Assembly: GCF_036516575.1 (NCBI RefSeq) | Contig: NZ_DATBTY010000040.1 | Location: 148,143-212,142 of the forward strand | DNA length: 64,000 nt | Reading direction: 5' to 3' | Source of the DNA: Cerasibacillus sp036516575 | Lineage (GTDB): Bacteria; Bacillota; Bacilli; Bacillales; Amphibacillaceae | In this document: in pieces, positions 41,388 through 52,141 of the stretch | Position numbering within the stretch: the stretch's first letter is position 1 | How the letters are laid out: the number at the start of each line of letters is the position of its first letter | Translations under genes and position numbers: made by a program | The notes under the pieces: generated by a model | What the model saw: only the letters and a program-made list of their open reading frames with translations | Told to the model about the DNA's origin: nothing | Database searches by the model: none

Positions 41388-44300
41388 GTGGCCACAAGAA
41401 TTGAAGGTCTTTCCATTGGTCTTGATTTAGATACATTAAGATTGGACCGTGGGTTAACTGGTCTTAAAGACAGGTTGAGAACTGTTAATGCTGAAATGCG
41501 TAAAAACATGTCTGCATTTGATTATGGTGATCGATCAATAGCAAAATACGAAACTCGCCTGCAAGGATTAAATAAAAAGCTGGAAATACAAAAGGCGGTT
41601 ACAAAAGAAGCAAAAGCAGAATATGAAAAGATGGTTGCTGAGCATGGTGAGGGATCCATCCAAGCAGAAAAAGCGGCACGTGAATATAATCGACAATCTG
41701 CAGCATTAAATAATCTAGAACGTTATGTTGATGGCGTATCGAAAGAGCTTGCCGAAATGCGTGAACAACAACGACTTACTGAATCAGGTTGGGGCCGTTT
41801 AGGGAAGGTATTTGAAGATACAGGTGCTAAATTAACAGCAATTGGCGACAAGATGAAATCCACAGGACAAACTATGTCAATGTATATTACAGCACCACTT
41901 GCCGGCTTTGGGGCATTAGCTACAAAAACAGGAGTAGACTTTGACGACTCTATGGCTCAAGTACAAGCTGTTTCCGGAGCAACAGGTAAAGATTTAACCA
42001 GATTACGTGATAAAGCCAAGCAAATGGGTGCCACAACTAAGTTTAGTGCAAGTCAATCAGCTGTAGCACTTAATTATATGGCTATAAAAAATTGGTCGGT
42101 TACAAGGAAACTTGTAGCATAAAAAAGGGTGTGAATTCGGGGGAACCTAAAACTAAGAGTCATGGCAATCCCGAGCCAAGCACATTAGAAATAATGTGAA
42201 GGTGTAACGACTAACGCATGGAGTCTAAACAGGTTAGGCTGTAGACGGTAAAGCGACACGAGCGCACCCCACCTAAACAAGTAAGGTTGTAGGTGAAGAT
42301 ATAGTCTGATACCCATTGGAAACGGTGGGAATAGGGATAAACAACCCTATATAACATTTGATGGCTGGTTGGAAAACAAATGACATGATAGATGGTCTAG
42401 ATGGAATCATGAGTCTTGCAGCTGCATCCGGTGAAGATCTTGGTACAGTATCAGATATTGTTACTGACGCATTAACTGCTTTTGGTCTTCAAGCTAAAAA
42501 TTCGGGTAGATTTGCTGATATTTTAGCGTCTGCATCATCAAATGCAAACACGAATGTTTCCATGATGGGTAAGTCATTTGAATACGCTGCGCCAGTTGCG
42601 GGAGCGTTAGGTTTTGAGGTGGAAGATGTTGCTGTTGCGTTAGGGTTAATGGCTAACAGTGGTATTAAAGCTGATAAGGCAGGTACAGCATTACGAACCA
42701 TGTTTACTAACTTAGCTAAACCAAGTAAACAAATGCAAAAAGCAATGGACAAGCTAGATATTTCTTTAACGGATAATGAAGGCAATATGAAAAGCCTTGA
42801 TACTATCATGAAAGAATTACGTGTATCATTCGGTGAACTTGATGAAGCACAACAAGCACAAAATGCGGCTGCTATTTTTGGTAAAGAGGCCATGTCAGGT
42901 GCTTTAGCAATTATTAATGCATCCGAAGAAGATTATAATAAACTGGCTAAAGCTATTAGAAATTCAGAGGGCGCTGCTAAAGAAATGTCCGATATCATGG
43001 AAGGAACACTAGGCGGTACGATTCGCGAAATTAAATCAGGTCTCGAAGGATTTGCTATCTCAATATATGAACATATGCTACCAGCTTTGCAGGTCGGGGT
43101 AGATAAGGTAAAATCTTTTGTCGAATGGCTTAATGGTTTATCCCCAGCAATAAAAACAACAGGTGTAGTTATTGCTGCACTAGCAGCGGCTATAGGGCCA
43201 ACTTTAATTGTATTTGGTTCTTTTATTGGGCTTATTGGTAAATCATTATCATTTCTGGCTCCATTAATGACAGCAATTGCTAAAGCCGGGGGATTATTAG
43301 GTTATCTTAAAGCGGCCTTTCTAGCATTATCAGGACCTGTTGGGATTGTTATTGGTGTTATTGCTGCATTAACTACAGGCTTTGTTATAGCTTATAAAAA
43401 ATCAGAAACGTTTAGAAACCTAATACATGGTTTAGGAGAAACTATTAAAAACATATTTGTAGGAATCAGCAATTTTATTAAGCCTGGAATTAATGCTGTC
43501 ATTAATTTTTTTAGTGAAATTAAAGCGAAAATAAATGAATTTATAAGTAATGAAGGTTCTCAGATAATAGAAGCATTTCGGAACATAGGAGTTGTCTTTC
43601 AGTCTATTGGTTCCGTTGTTTTGACAGTACTAAATGGTATACGGACAGCTGTTAAATGGACCTTTGAACAGATATTCAATATTATTCAGTTCATCATGCC
43701 GGCGATAGAGTTTATTATTGGCATGGTATGGGATTCAATCAAAAACATCATTATGGGATCGCTGGATATTATCATGAGTGCTGTGAAAATATTTTCTGGT
43801 TTGTTTACCCTTGATTTTGCTCAAATGTGGGAAGGTGTGAAACAACTATTCCTTGGCGCGATTCAAGCTGTATGGGGTCTCATAAACCTTTCATTTTTTG
43901 GTCGAATTATTAAAGGTGTTGTAGGTTTCGCAGGTTTATTTCGAGGTGCCATATCGAAATTATGGACTGTAGTGAAAGAGATATTTAGTAAATCAATAAC
44001 AAGCGTGCGGAACTTTGTGAAAAATGGTTTTACACGAATCTTAAATACGATAAAGTCTATTAACACTACCATAAAAAATGTTTTGTCGGGAATCTGGAAA
44101 GGGATCCATACATCAATTAGAAACATTGTCACAGGATTGTGGAATTCAGTAAGGAATATTTTTACAAAATTAAAAGATGGTGTCGTCAATTTAACTAGTA
44201 ACGCACGACAAGGAATCGTAAATCAATGGAATAGAATTAAAAGTGCGGTGAGTGATCTAGCCACTGGCATGTGGAATTCTGTTAAAAAGACCTTTACTAA

Positions 44301-45684
44301 TATGGTTGATGGTGCAAAGAAACTTCCTGGGAGAATCGGCAGAGGAATAAAGAATAGTGCAGGTAAAGCTGTTGAAGGCGTAAAGTCTATGGGTAATAGG
44401 CTACTCAAAGGATTTGGTACTCCAATCAACAAGATGATCGGAGGAATTAATTGGGTAACCGATAAATTAGGAGTAAAAAAGAAGATTCCTAAGTGGGAAG
44501 TACCACAGTATGCAAAAGGAACAGACGGCCATCCTGGTGGTCTTGCTATTGTTGGTGAGAAAGGAAGAGAATTAATAAAATTACCTGATGGACGATCATT
44601 TATAAGTCCGGAAGGTGATACATTACTAAATCTACCGAGAGGCACACATGTTGTACCAAATAGAGAAACAGAAATGATACTCGAATCTGATATTGCTCAT
44701 TATGCAAAAGGAACAAAAGGGTGGCTAAGTAAAATCGGTGATGTATGGAGTTACATTACTAATCCAACAAAGGTATTAGACAAAATACTTGATGGTATTG
44801 GTCTTGGAAAAATATCAGGTTGGGCCAAAACTTTAGCAAGTGCTGGATGGAATTTTGTTAAGAAGTTACCTGGTAAATTTATTAAGTCTATCTTTAAAAA
44901 AGCCGAAGAAGATTCAGGAGCTGGTGGAAAGCCGGCATTTGGTTGGCCAATCACTTCTCCATTCGGATATCGCACGCACCCGATAAGTGGTCAACGTAAA
45001 TTACACGGTGGTGTTGATTTTGGAGCACCAATGGGAGCACCTATCCCATCAACTACTAGCGGTCGTGTTAGTTACGCTGGTTATGGCTGGAATGGTGGGT
45101 TCGGTAATCTGGTTAAAATTAAGCAAGGTATTTGGGAAATGTTCTATGCTCATTTGTCTAAGATTTTAGTTAAAGCAGGACAGTCAGTTAAAAAGGGTCA
45201 AATTATTGGACTTGTAGGTAGCACCGGAGCATCAACTGGACATCACTTACATTATGAAACACGTAAAAATGGTGTAAGAGTAAATCCTATGAGTTTAAAA
45301 GGTTTTGCTACTGGTGGATTGGTAAAATCGAAAATGTTAGCTATGCTAGGCGAAGATGGAGAAGAAATGGTAATACCATTGAATCCTAATCGTAGAACAG
45401 ATGCCATGAAACTGTTAGCACTTGCTGCTAAAAAAATAGGTGCCGATGATGGAAGTTTTGTAAGACCTAACAATTTATCTAGCCCAGAAACTACTGATAA
45501 TAATGACTTAAAAGAAATGATCACACTCTTAGTTGAACAAAACGAACACTTGAGAAAGTCTAATGAATTATTAACAGCACTTCTAGGTAAGGACTTGGAT
45601 TTATATAAGTTAAATAAAAAGGTTGATGAAGGATTGAATAATCTAAGCAGTAGACGTAATGCTGCGTGGGGTGGTAACACATGA
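41388..45684 (+). CDS. Tape measure protein, split by a group I intron
   Basis: Exon 1 is 41388-42083 (232 codons) and exon 2 is 42361-45684. Splicing gives 1339 residues with the family-typical junction ALNYMA|MAGWKTNDMIDGL. Parts: N-terminal coiled coil (about 20-140), phage minor tail TP901-type core, a long hydrophobic/amphipathic centre, and a C-terminal M23 peptidase (FGYRTHPISGQRKLHGGVDF, MFYAHLSK, GHHLHYE). It sets tail length, and the peptidase may aid cell-wall passage. Without splicing, translation stops at 42122. The start is a GTG after GGGGAGG. Confidence 0.9.
42084..42360 (+). ncRNA. Group I self-splicing intron, 277 nt, no ORF
   Basis: It interrupts the tape measure gene between codons for YMA and MAGW. 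Core elements in order: P (TTCGGGGGAACC, about 42136-42147), Q (AATCCCGAGCCAAGC, about 42167-42181), R (GTGTAACGACTA, to 42213) and S (AAGATATAGTC, 42296-42306). GACTA (42209-42213) and TAGTC (42302-42306) form P7. P1 can form between exon UGGCU and intron GGUCG with a U-G pair at the 5' splice site. The intron ends in G (42360). Group IA-like by its core; it encodes no homing endonuclease. Confidence 0.92.
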
Positions 45685-46394
45685 AGTTAAATGCTTCAAG
45701 GATTAAAATAAACGGGATATATACTGATGAAAAAGGTATCTATCCCAAAGGTCGTTATGAAGTACCGACAGCAGAAGAAGACATAGAATTTATAGAAATA
45801 AAAGGACGTGATGGGGAATTAACGAAGAAATACGGATACAAAAACATTCCGTTCCCTGTCACGTTTTATATGCATGCTGATTCATTTAAAACAGCATTTA
45901 GGAAAGCGAAGCCCTTTATATTAGGAGCAAAAACCATGCAGGTAGATGATGACGATGAAGTATTTTATAAAGTTAAATCAGTAAAGATTAATCCCGCTGA
46001 AAATGTTATGAAAACATTTGGTGAGTTTGAAGTTGAATTTACATTAGATTCCTATATGTATGAGTCGGATAACGAACCAATTAGGGTAACATCAAGGACC
46101 GTAATTAAAAACGACGGTCATAAAACGTTACCGATTATTACCGCTCAAGTTAGTGGTACGGGCAAGATATATATTAATGACCAGGAAATTACGATAAAAA
46201 ACGTTAATGGATCAATCACGATAGATTCAGAAATGCAAAATGCATACAGGAAATCACCGACAGGATTGATTGCTGAAAAAATGAATAAGCATATGATTGG
46301 TGAGTTTCCAGTCTTACAGCATGGTGATAATGTGGTTGATTTTAGTGGAAATTTAAGTGTGTTGGAGATTGTGTGTAATAGGAGGTGGGTGTGA
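45681..46394 (+). CDS. Distal tail protein (Dit)
   Basis: A 237-residue protein of the siphovirus tail component family (KGRYEVPTAEEDIEFIEIKG, AKPFILGAKTMQVDDDDEVFYKV in parts). It forms the hub linking tail tube and Tal. Its start overlaps the tape measure stop by 4 nt. Confidence 0.87.
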   Translation: MKLNASRIKINGIYTDEKGIYPKGRYEVPTAEEDIEFIEIKGRDGELTKKYGYKNIPFPVTFYMHADSFKTAFRKAKPFILGAKTMQVDDDDEVFYKVKSVKINPAENVMKTFGEFEVEFTLDSYMYESDNEPIRVTSRTVIKNDGHKTLPIITAQVSGTGKIYINDQEITIKNVNGSITIDSEMQNAYRKSPTGLIAEKMNKHMIGEFPVLQHGDNVVDFSGNLSVLEIVCNRRWV

Positions 46395-46442
46395 CTTATT
46401 CATGCTATACTCTTATTAATAAGTTTAATAGGAGTGAGCTAT

Positions 46443-47105
46443 GTGTCGCTGAACTCATTAAATTTTGTACAATTTATTGAGATTTCAAACTTACTTAATA
46501 TTTTACTGATTGTTATTACTCTTGGAACAGTAATGTATGCTAGAAAAACATTATTTATGGAGTATTCTTCTCAAGTACTTATTAGTCGTTATAGAATTAA
46601 TCCAGATCCAGATGAATTTACGCATACTTGGGAAGTAGATGTCATAAATAAGGGAAGAGGCTACGTTGTTAAGGGATTCATATTGTTATCTATAAAATCT
46701 AAAAAAAGCTTATTTAAAAAAGAATACCATTTATCTAAACCAATTGTAGACATTGATCCAGGAAAAAAGGAAGTTATAAAATTAAAACTAAAAGAAACTC
46801 ATTTCAAAAACGTTGATCCATTAAATGATGTGGTAAAGATAGAAGTGTATTATCAAGATGCATTAAATAAAATATATGTTGTTTCACCAGGAGCCATGGA
46901 GAGAGGAAATCATTTAGTGGAATTTGATAAATTACCGAGGAAAATCATTTTTATGTTTCCGAAATACTTTATGTATAAGTACAAATTTAAAAAAGCAATT
47001 AAACAAGAAAACACATATGTAGATAGAAAAGAAGCAGAAATAGAACAGAAAAACGATAAAGCAATTAAAATAATGGAATCAATAAAAAAAGTCGACACCA
47101 AATAA
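46443..47105 (+). CDS. Single-pass membrane protein inserted between dit and tal
   Basis: A 220-residue protein: one membrane helix (about 10-32), then a beta-rich cytoplasmic or surface domain (RYRINPDPDEFTHTWEVDVI, KGRGYVVKGFILLSIKSKKS), and a charged coiled C-terminus. GTG 46443 has TAGGAG 8 nt upstream. It is not part of the usual tail module and ends at a bidirectional terminator, so it is a probable moron. Function unknown. Confidence 0.65.
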   Translation: MSLNSLNFVQFIEISNLLNILLIVITLGTVMYARKTLFMEYSSQVLISRYRINPDPDEFTHTWEVDVINKGRGYVVKGFILLSIKSKKSLFKKEYHLSKPIVDIDPGKKEVIKLKLKETHFKNVDPLNDVVKIEVYYQDALNKIYVVSPGAMERGNHLVEFDKLPRKIIFMFPKYFMYKYKFKKAIKQENTYVDRKEAEIEQKNDKAIKIMESIKKVDTK

Positions 47106-47138
47106 ACAGTATCTTTTTTGGAAGAAGAGGAGTTGGAG

Positions 47139-47165
47139 CTAAACAAGGGGAACCCCCTTGTTTAG
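47139..47165. terminator. Bidirectional terminator between moron genes
   Basis: A perfect 12-bp stem CTAAACAAGGGG (47139-47150) with CCCCTTGTTTAG (47154-47165), loop AAC. It lies between a + strand and a - strand gene that converge. Confidence 0.8.
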
Positions 47166-47166
47166 A

Positions 47167-47379
47167 TTATCCATTATGACACTCGCGACTACACCAGTAA
47201 CAGCCATCAAAGTTTGTTTTACCGGTATTTCTAATTGCTAGCTCAATAGCTGTCTCACAGTCTGAGACATAGCCAATATATTCACGATTCGATCGTGATG
47301 GCAAGTGAGTGCAACTTTCATGATGAACTTCATGGTTACCTTTCTCGTCTACGTTTATATTGTAGTAATAGCGTTTCAT
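47167..47379 (-). CDS. Cysteine/histidine-rich small protein on the opposite strand
   Basis: A 70-residue protein (MKRYYYNINVDEKGNHEVHH ... CTHLPSRSNREYIG ... FDGCYWCSRECHNG). Conserved Cys and His suggest a metal site. AGGGGGG lies 6-9 nt before two adjacent ATGs (47382, 47379). The type is familiar from mobile elements but has no assigned function. Antisense to the tail operon, so a separately transcribed moron. Confidence 0.72.
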   Translation of the reverse strand: MKRYYYNINVDEKGNHEVHHESCTHLPSRSNREYIGYVSDCETAIELAIRNTGKTNFDGCYWCSRECHNG

Positions 47380-47486
47380 CATAATCACCCCCCTTCATTG
47401 ACATTATTCGACAATAAAGGGGGTGTTTCCTTTTGTTATTTTTGACAAATTATTGAAATAACTTAGAAAGGAGGAACTTTACAAAA

Positions 47487-49160
47487 ATGATAACTTTACA
47501 CGAATCAAACATCACATCGTTTCCACTCGACAACGGAATCGGTGTTTTAAGTGATGCCATCGTTGCATACACAGAGGAAGAACTCAACGGTATGTTTGAG
47601 TTTTATATGGAGTATGATTCTGAGGGGCATTTAGTAGATGAGTTAAAAGAAGAACGTATCATAAAAGCAAAGGCGCAAGACAAATTAGGTTATCAGTTAT
47701 TTAGAATTTATTCCATAACGAAAAATCACGAAAACGATAATCTAATAGTTAATGCACAACACATCACGTATGATCTTGCTAATAACTTTGTTGAAGAGTT
47801 AAAAGCTAATAGACTTACTAAAAAACAAGTCATGGAAAAGATAGGTTCAAGCACAGTTTTACCACATACATTTAACGTGACAAGTAGTAATACCACTACG
47901 ATATCAAGCACATCGTTGTATCGTACCAATCCATTGCAAATGATAGCTGGTATGGAAGGTTCTGTTTTACAAATTTGGGGCGGACAGATAGAGCGTGATA
48001 ATTTTAATTTAATCTTGCATGATCGACGTGGCCATGATGATGGTGTGACGGTCACGTATGAAAAGAATATAACGGGTCTTGTAGCAACGTTTGATATTAG
48101 TAGTTTGGTTACTCGTATATTTCCATACGTGTTTATTGAAGCAACGGACGATACACCGGAGCGACTAATAACCGTTAACGGTAAATACATTGACAGTCCG
48201 CATATTAACGATTACGAAGTCATACGCACAGAACCAATTGACTATAGTAACGACAATCGTATTGATACGCAAGATAAGACGGACGCTCAGATAAGACAAC
48301 AATTAGAACATTTAGCCAAAGACTATTTCAAGGAAACAGGCAACGATAAAATAAAATATGAAATGGAAGTACAGTTTGCACATCTTTGGGAAGCTGAAGA
48401 ATATAAAGACGTTAAAGTGCTTGAATTAGTCGGTATGGGTGATACCGTTACGACTAATCACAGTAAATTAAAAGTTAATGCAACAGCGATTGTTAACTAT
48501 ATAAAGTACGATTGCATTGCACAAGTAAACGAGGAAGTAAAGCTAGGTAGCGTTAAAGCACGATTGACTGATTCTATTAATAAAATTGATTCGATCGAAA
48601 AGAAAGTAGAACAAGCTGAAAGCAATGCTAATCAAGCTATTGTTTCTGCTAACGGTAAAAACACTACTTTTTATGGTCCAGATGAACCAGTCGAGGGCAT
48701 GCAAAAAGGCGATTTATGGTTTAAGGTTATTGACGGTCAATATCATAAAACGTACAGATATGACGGTATCGAGTGGCAACTCATCATCGACATGGACTCC
48801 CAAGAAGCCAAAGAGCAAGCACAGCAAGCTAAAGTCGATGCACAATCCGCGGTAGATAGAGCTAACCAAGCTACACAACAAGCGACTAATGCTATTAATC
48901 AAGCACAGACAGCGTTTGATAGTGCACAAGAATCTCTCACATTAGGACAAGGCTTAACAAGTCGCATGTCAGATGCAGAGGGCAATTTAACAGTATTAAA
49001 TCAGACGACACAATCGTTAGCGGGTCGCTTGTCGGACACAGAAGGTAATCTCACGACTTTAACAGCGACTGTTTCCGGTCTACAAACAACCGTATCGGAC
49101 ATCGACGGTAACGTGGCTAATTTGACTGTTATCTCAAACGCTATGCAAGCTAGATTATGA
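47487..49160 (+). CDS. Tail-associated lysin/fibre (Tal), N-terminal part up to an in-frame TGA
   Basis: The first 557 residues of a protein that would be 1167 residues. The N-terminal ~370 residues are a prophage endopeptidase-tail (Tal) domain (VLQIWGGQIERDNFNLILHD). This is followed by coiled coils and repeats of the type SRMSDAEGNLTVLNQTTQS and GRLSDTEGNLTTLTATVSG. The TGA at 49158-49160 falls where the repeat expects Ser (ARL-*-DAEGNI), one base from TCA. Downstream the same frame stays open to 50990. GGAGG lies 12 nt before the ATG. Confidence 0.85.
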   Translation: MITLHESNITSFPLDNGIGVLSDAIVAYTEEELNGMFEFYMEYDSEGHLVDELKEERIIKAKAQDKLGYQLFRIYSITKNHENDNLIVNAQHITYDLANNFVEELKANRLTKKQVMEKIGSSTVLPHTFNVTSSNTTTISSTSLYRTNPLQMIAGMEGSVLQIWGGQIERDNFNLILHDRRGHDDGVTVTYEKNITGLVATFDISSLVTRIFPYVFIEATDDTPERLITVNGKYIDSPHINDYEVIRTEPIDYSNDNRIDTQDKTDAQIRQQLEHLAKDYFKETGNDKIKYEMEVQFAHLWEAEEYKDVKVLELVGMGDTVTTNHSKLKVNATAIVNYIKYDCIAQVNEEVKLGSVKARLTDSINKIDSIEKKVEQAESNANQAIVSANGKNTTFYGPDEPVEGMQKGDLWFKVIDGQYHKTYRYDGIEWQLIIDMDSQEAKEQAQQAKVDAQSAVDRANQATQQATNAINQAQTAFDSAQESLTLGQGLTSRMSDAEGNLTVLNQTTQSLAGRLSDTEGNLTTLTATVSGLQTTVSDIDGNVANLTVISNAMQARL

Positions 49161-50990
49161 GACGCAGAAGGTAACATTAATACTCTTACGCTAACGTCGC
49201 AGAGCATGCAGTCTACTATTAGTAGTTTGCAAGATGAGTGGGATAACTTGGAAATTGGTGGAAGGAATTTAATATTAAATACGAGTAGCAATTTTAGAAG
49301 TGTAACTGTGTTCCAATATGGCGCTTCTCACCTATTTAGAGTGCCAATTGATAGTGAAAAAATTTCACATGGAGATGAAGTGACATTTAGTGTTTATATT
49401 AAAGATATTCCAGTTGGTGAAAGAGTTAGGTTAAGGTTGGATTGGTATAGGGACGATAATACTTATGGAGCTGCAACTGCGCCCATGAGTCAATTTACGG
49501 ATAAAAACGGGAGACTGACATTCGCAACAAGAATACCGAATGACACCAGCTACACTAATGTACGTGGGCGCATAATGCCAGATAACTGGAAAAATAGTTA
49601 TCAAATTAAGATAAAAGAGGAACAACTCGAAAAAGGTAACAAAGCCACCGATTACTCACCAGCACCCGAAGACATGGCAACGCAATCCCAGATCACGCAA
49701 CTATCAAACGCTATTAATTTACGTGTTCAAAAAGGCGATGTAATCAATCAGATTAACATAAGCGATGAGTCTATTTTAATTGCAGGTAGACGAATCCATA
49801 TCACAGGGCAAACGACAATCGATAATGCAACGATAAAATCGGCTCATATCTTATCTTTAGATGCGGGGAAAATAACAACCGGAACACTCGATGCAGGAAA
49901 AATAAGTGTAATCAATTTAAGCGCTAATTCGATTGTTGGTGGAATTCTATCAAGTCAAAACGATAATATGACACTTAACATGAATACAGGTAGATTGCAT
50001 ATGCAACGAGTTGACTTTACATTAGGAAGTGGAGCGAACATAGAGTTTTTAGATCGAAACAACCGTTTATTTTACACTAATAGAGGCATTTATGCAGGCA
50101 TACAATTCGACCACTCGTTAAACAGTGATGGTCGTCCAATGATTGGAGTAGGTGTATCGGATGGACAACATAGTGTAAACGACAGTACTTTTCGAGGCAT
50201 CCGTATTCACAGTCTGGGGGCTGAGGGAGAACAGGGCTATGGTACAAATATCGTATCTCAAGAGTTCGGAGTCTATTCATTAGCAGACTTATCTGGTAGC
50301 GGTTATGTATTTAGACTACACGCATTAAATGGTAGACGTGCGATATATCCAAGATACACAGGAAGGTTTGATTATGATCTAGGTACATCACAAAATTTAT
50401 GGTCAACATTATACGTTGATACAATAAGAACAACAGGAAGTATTCAAATCAGAAACACAACCGGTTCTGGTGGCTATCAATTAGATACAGTTTATCGTGA
50501 TGGAGCACCGCATATGTATTTACGAGGGATTAACACTGGTACAATGTATTATGCTTTAGGAGCACCAGGATATCGATTTAGGTATGTTTATTTAACTTAT
50601 CAACCAGATGTTAGTTCAGATGAAAGATTGAAAGAGAATATTACTGATAATAGTCTTGGACTAGACTTTATTAAAGATTTATCAACCAAAGTCTTCAGGA
50701 TGAAAAATAATAACGGACATGAAGAACCATTACAATTCGGGATTATTGCACAACAACTGAAATCGACATTAATAGATCATGGAATCAACATTTCAAATCA
50801 TAGCATTGTGAGCCGGAATGGAGATGGATTTTATGGCGTTCAATCTGCACAACTTATTTTCCCAACCATAAAAGCAGTGCAAGAACTTGACGAGAAAATG
50901 ATTAATGTCAAAGACGAAGTTAATTGGCTAAAAATCGAAAATCAATACTTAAAACAAAAAATAAAACTATTGGAGGAGAAGGTATCATGA
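49161..50990 (+). CDS. Tal/fibre, C-terminal part with S74 chaperone domain
   Basis: Continues the upstream frame after the TGA. It has a carbohydrate-binding-like beta domain (about 49250-49650), the phage fibre shaft, and an intramolecular chaperone S74 domain at the end (SSDERLKENI, FGIIAQQLKSTLIDHG, FPTIKAVQELDEK). S74 domains trimerise fibres and cut themselves off at the Ser before DERLKEN. The first internal ATG (49206) has no ribosome binding site, so separate translation is unlikely. Confidence 0.78.
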   Translation, partial: DAEGNINTLTLTSQSMQSTISSLQDEWDNLEIGGRNLILNTSSNFRSVTVFQYGASHLFRVPIDSEKISHGDEVTFSVYIKDIPVGERVRLRLDWYRDDNTYGAATAPMSQFTDKNGRLTFATRIPNDTSYTNVRGRIMPDNWKNSYQIKIKEEQLEKGNKATDYSPAPEDMATQSQITQLSNAINLRVQKGDVINQINISDESILIAGRRIHITGQTTIDNATIKSAHILSLDAGKITTGTLDAGKISVINLSANSIVGGILSSQNDNMTLNMNTGRLHMQRVDFTLGSGANIEFLDRNNRLFYTNRGIYAGIQFDHSLNSDGRPMIGVGVSDGQHSVNDSTFRGIRIHSLGAEGEQGYGTNIVSQEFGVYSLADLSGSGYVFRLHALNGRRAIYPRYTGRFDYDLGTSQNLWSTLYVDTIRTTGSIQIRNTTGSGGYQLDTVYRDGAPHMYLRGINTGTMYYALGAPGYRFRYVYLTYQPDVSSDERLKENITDNSLGLDFIKDLSTKVFRMKNNNGHEEPLQFGIIAQQLKSTLIDHGINISNHSIVSRNGDGFYGVQSAQLIFPTIKAVQELDEKMINVKDEVNWLKIENQYLKQKIKLLEEKVS

Positions 50991-51370
50991 AATTAGAAAT
51001 TAAAAACATTGACTTAGCAAAGGTTATCTCATTCCTAGAAAAAACAAATTTTAAAGGTTTGCAATCTGTTAACCGAAGTAAGGTAACAAATTATATGACT
51101 GAACAATTACGTGAAGTCGTCGAAGGTGAAAAAACAATTCGAGAAGATGGAAAAGATAAACCAAAGCAATGGCTGGAAAAAGAATTAAAGGAGTATTTCG
51201 AACAAACAGTTACGATTGAGGGAACAAATTATCTTCCTGGACTTACAGCAATTAAAAACAAAATAAAAGAACTCACGAATGAAGAGAGCGAGCGGGAATT
51301 TTCAAATGAAGATGCCTACGCTCTTTTTGTTTTGTATGAAGCATTCAATTTAGAAGGGGGTGACAAATAA
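50987..51370 (+). CDS. DUF1617-family tail protein
   Basis: A 127-residue helical protein (LAKVISFLEKTNFKGLQSVN ... DAYALFVLYEAFNLEGGDK). GGAGGAGAAGG precedes ATG 50987, which overlaps the Tal stop by 4 nt. DUF1617 proteins occur at this position in many Firmicutes phages; function unknown. Confidence 0.78.
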   Translation: MKLEIKNIDLAKVISFLEKTNFKGLQSVNRSKVTNYMTEQLREVVEGEKTIREDGKDKPKQWLEKELKEYFEQTVTIEGTNYLPGLTAIKNKIKELTNEESEREFSNEDAYALFVLYEAFNLEGGDK

Positions 51371-51591
51371 TGAATATAAGTATAAACCAAATCACGCCAC
51401 GTCGTACAGACGGTGAAATAACAAGTGTCACGATCCACTTCACAGCACGCACAGAGGATGGGCTTATTAATTTATCTGGAAGCGTACCGATTGAAAATTT
51501 CACTGATAAAATTGATTTCGTGGGATTAGAAGATGAAGTGAGAACCGAATTAGTAAATAGGATTATGACTGGGACATTAGAAGATGAATAA
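51370..51591 (+). CDS. Small tail-region protein
   Basis: A 73-residue protein (ITSVTIHFTARTEDGLINLS), overlapping the upstream stop by 1 nt after GGGGGTGAC. Beta-rich, function unknown; a common companion of DUF1617 genes. Confidence 0.68.
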   Translation: MNISINQITPRRTDGEITSVTIHFTARTEDGLINLSGSVPIENFTDKIDFVGLEDEVRTELVNRIMTGTLEDE

Positions 51592-51665
51592 GTGATATTT
51601 TATATGTGAAAAAGCAGGACTTTTGACTCACCTTGTCGTAATATGTAGATGAGGGGGGGCAGGAG

Positions 51666-52130
51666 TTGCAAAATTTAATAAACACTGGTTTATTATCATC
51701 TACTATTGCATTAATCTTGAGCAGTATCATTTATGTTATTAATAACTTCAACACTAAAGATGTTGAAAGAAAATTAATGTCTAACTTCCATAAAATAAGA
51801 TATGTATTATCTTTATCACTTGTTAGTGCTTTCTTAAATACAATAGTCATTTTGGTATTATACATGATTAAAGGAGGTGTGGTTACTGGTAATATATTTA
51901 TAGGATTATTTATATTGTCAATTACTGTTTTTTCTGTAATTTTATTAATGGTAGAGCTATGTTTTTTATTTATAGCTAGGAAGTTTAAATTTATTATTAA
52001 ACTCAATGACGGAACAAAATGGGAAATTATTAAAACGACTAATGATAAAGGATTACTCTTAAAAAAAGGTGATGAATACAAAATTATAAAGGATTACTAT
52101 AATCTTCCAATAATAAAATTAATGAAATAA
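51666..52130 (+). CDS. Three-helix membrane protein, probable moron
   Basis: A 154-residue protein with hydrophobic segments near 6-26, 45-68 and 77-105 and a polar C-terminal tail (FIIKLNDGTKWEIIKTTNDK). TTG start after GGGGGGCAGGAG. It has its own terminator and is not part of the standard lysis cassette that follows. Function unknown; exclusion or conversion is possible. Confidence 0.62.
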   Translation: MQNLINTGLLSSTIALILSSIIYVINNFNTKDVERKLMSNFHKIRYVLSLSLVSAFLNTIVILVLYMIKGGVVTGNIFIGLFILSITVFSVILLMVELCFLFIARKFKFIIKLNDGTKWEIIKTTNDKGLLLKKGDEYKIIKDYYNLPIIKLMK

Positions 52131-52141
52131 TAATGTAACAA

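Noticed and set aside
42084..42360. A frameshift or assembly error splitting the tape measure gene
   Set aside because: Both flanks are in frame after removing exactly 277 nt, the junction matches the family, and the insert has group I intron core motifs in the right order.
49158..49160. The TGA as a selenocysteine codon
   Set aside because: The repeat predicts serine, no selenocysteine insertion structure is apparent, and tail fibres are not known selenoproteins.
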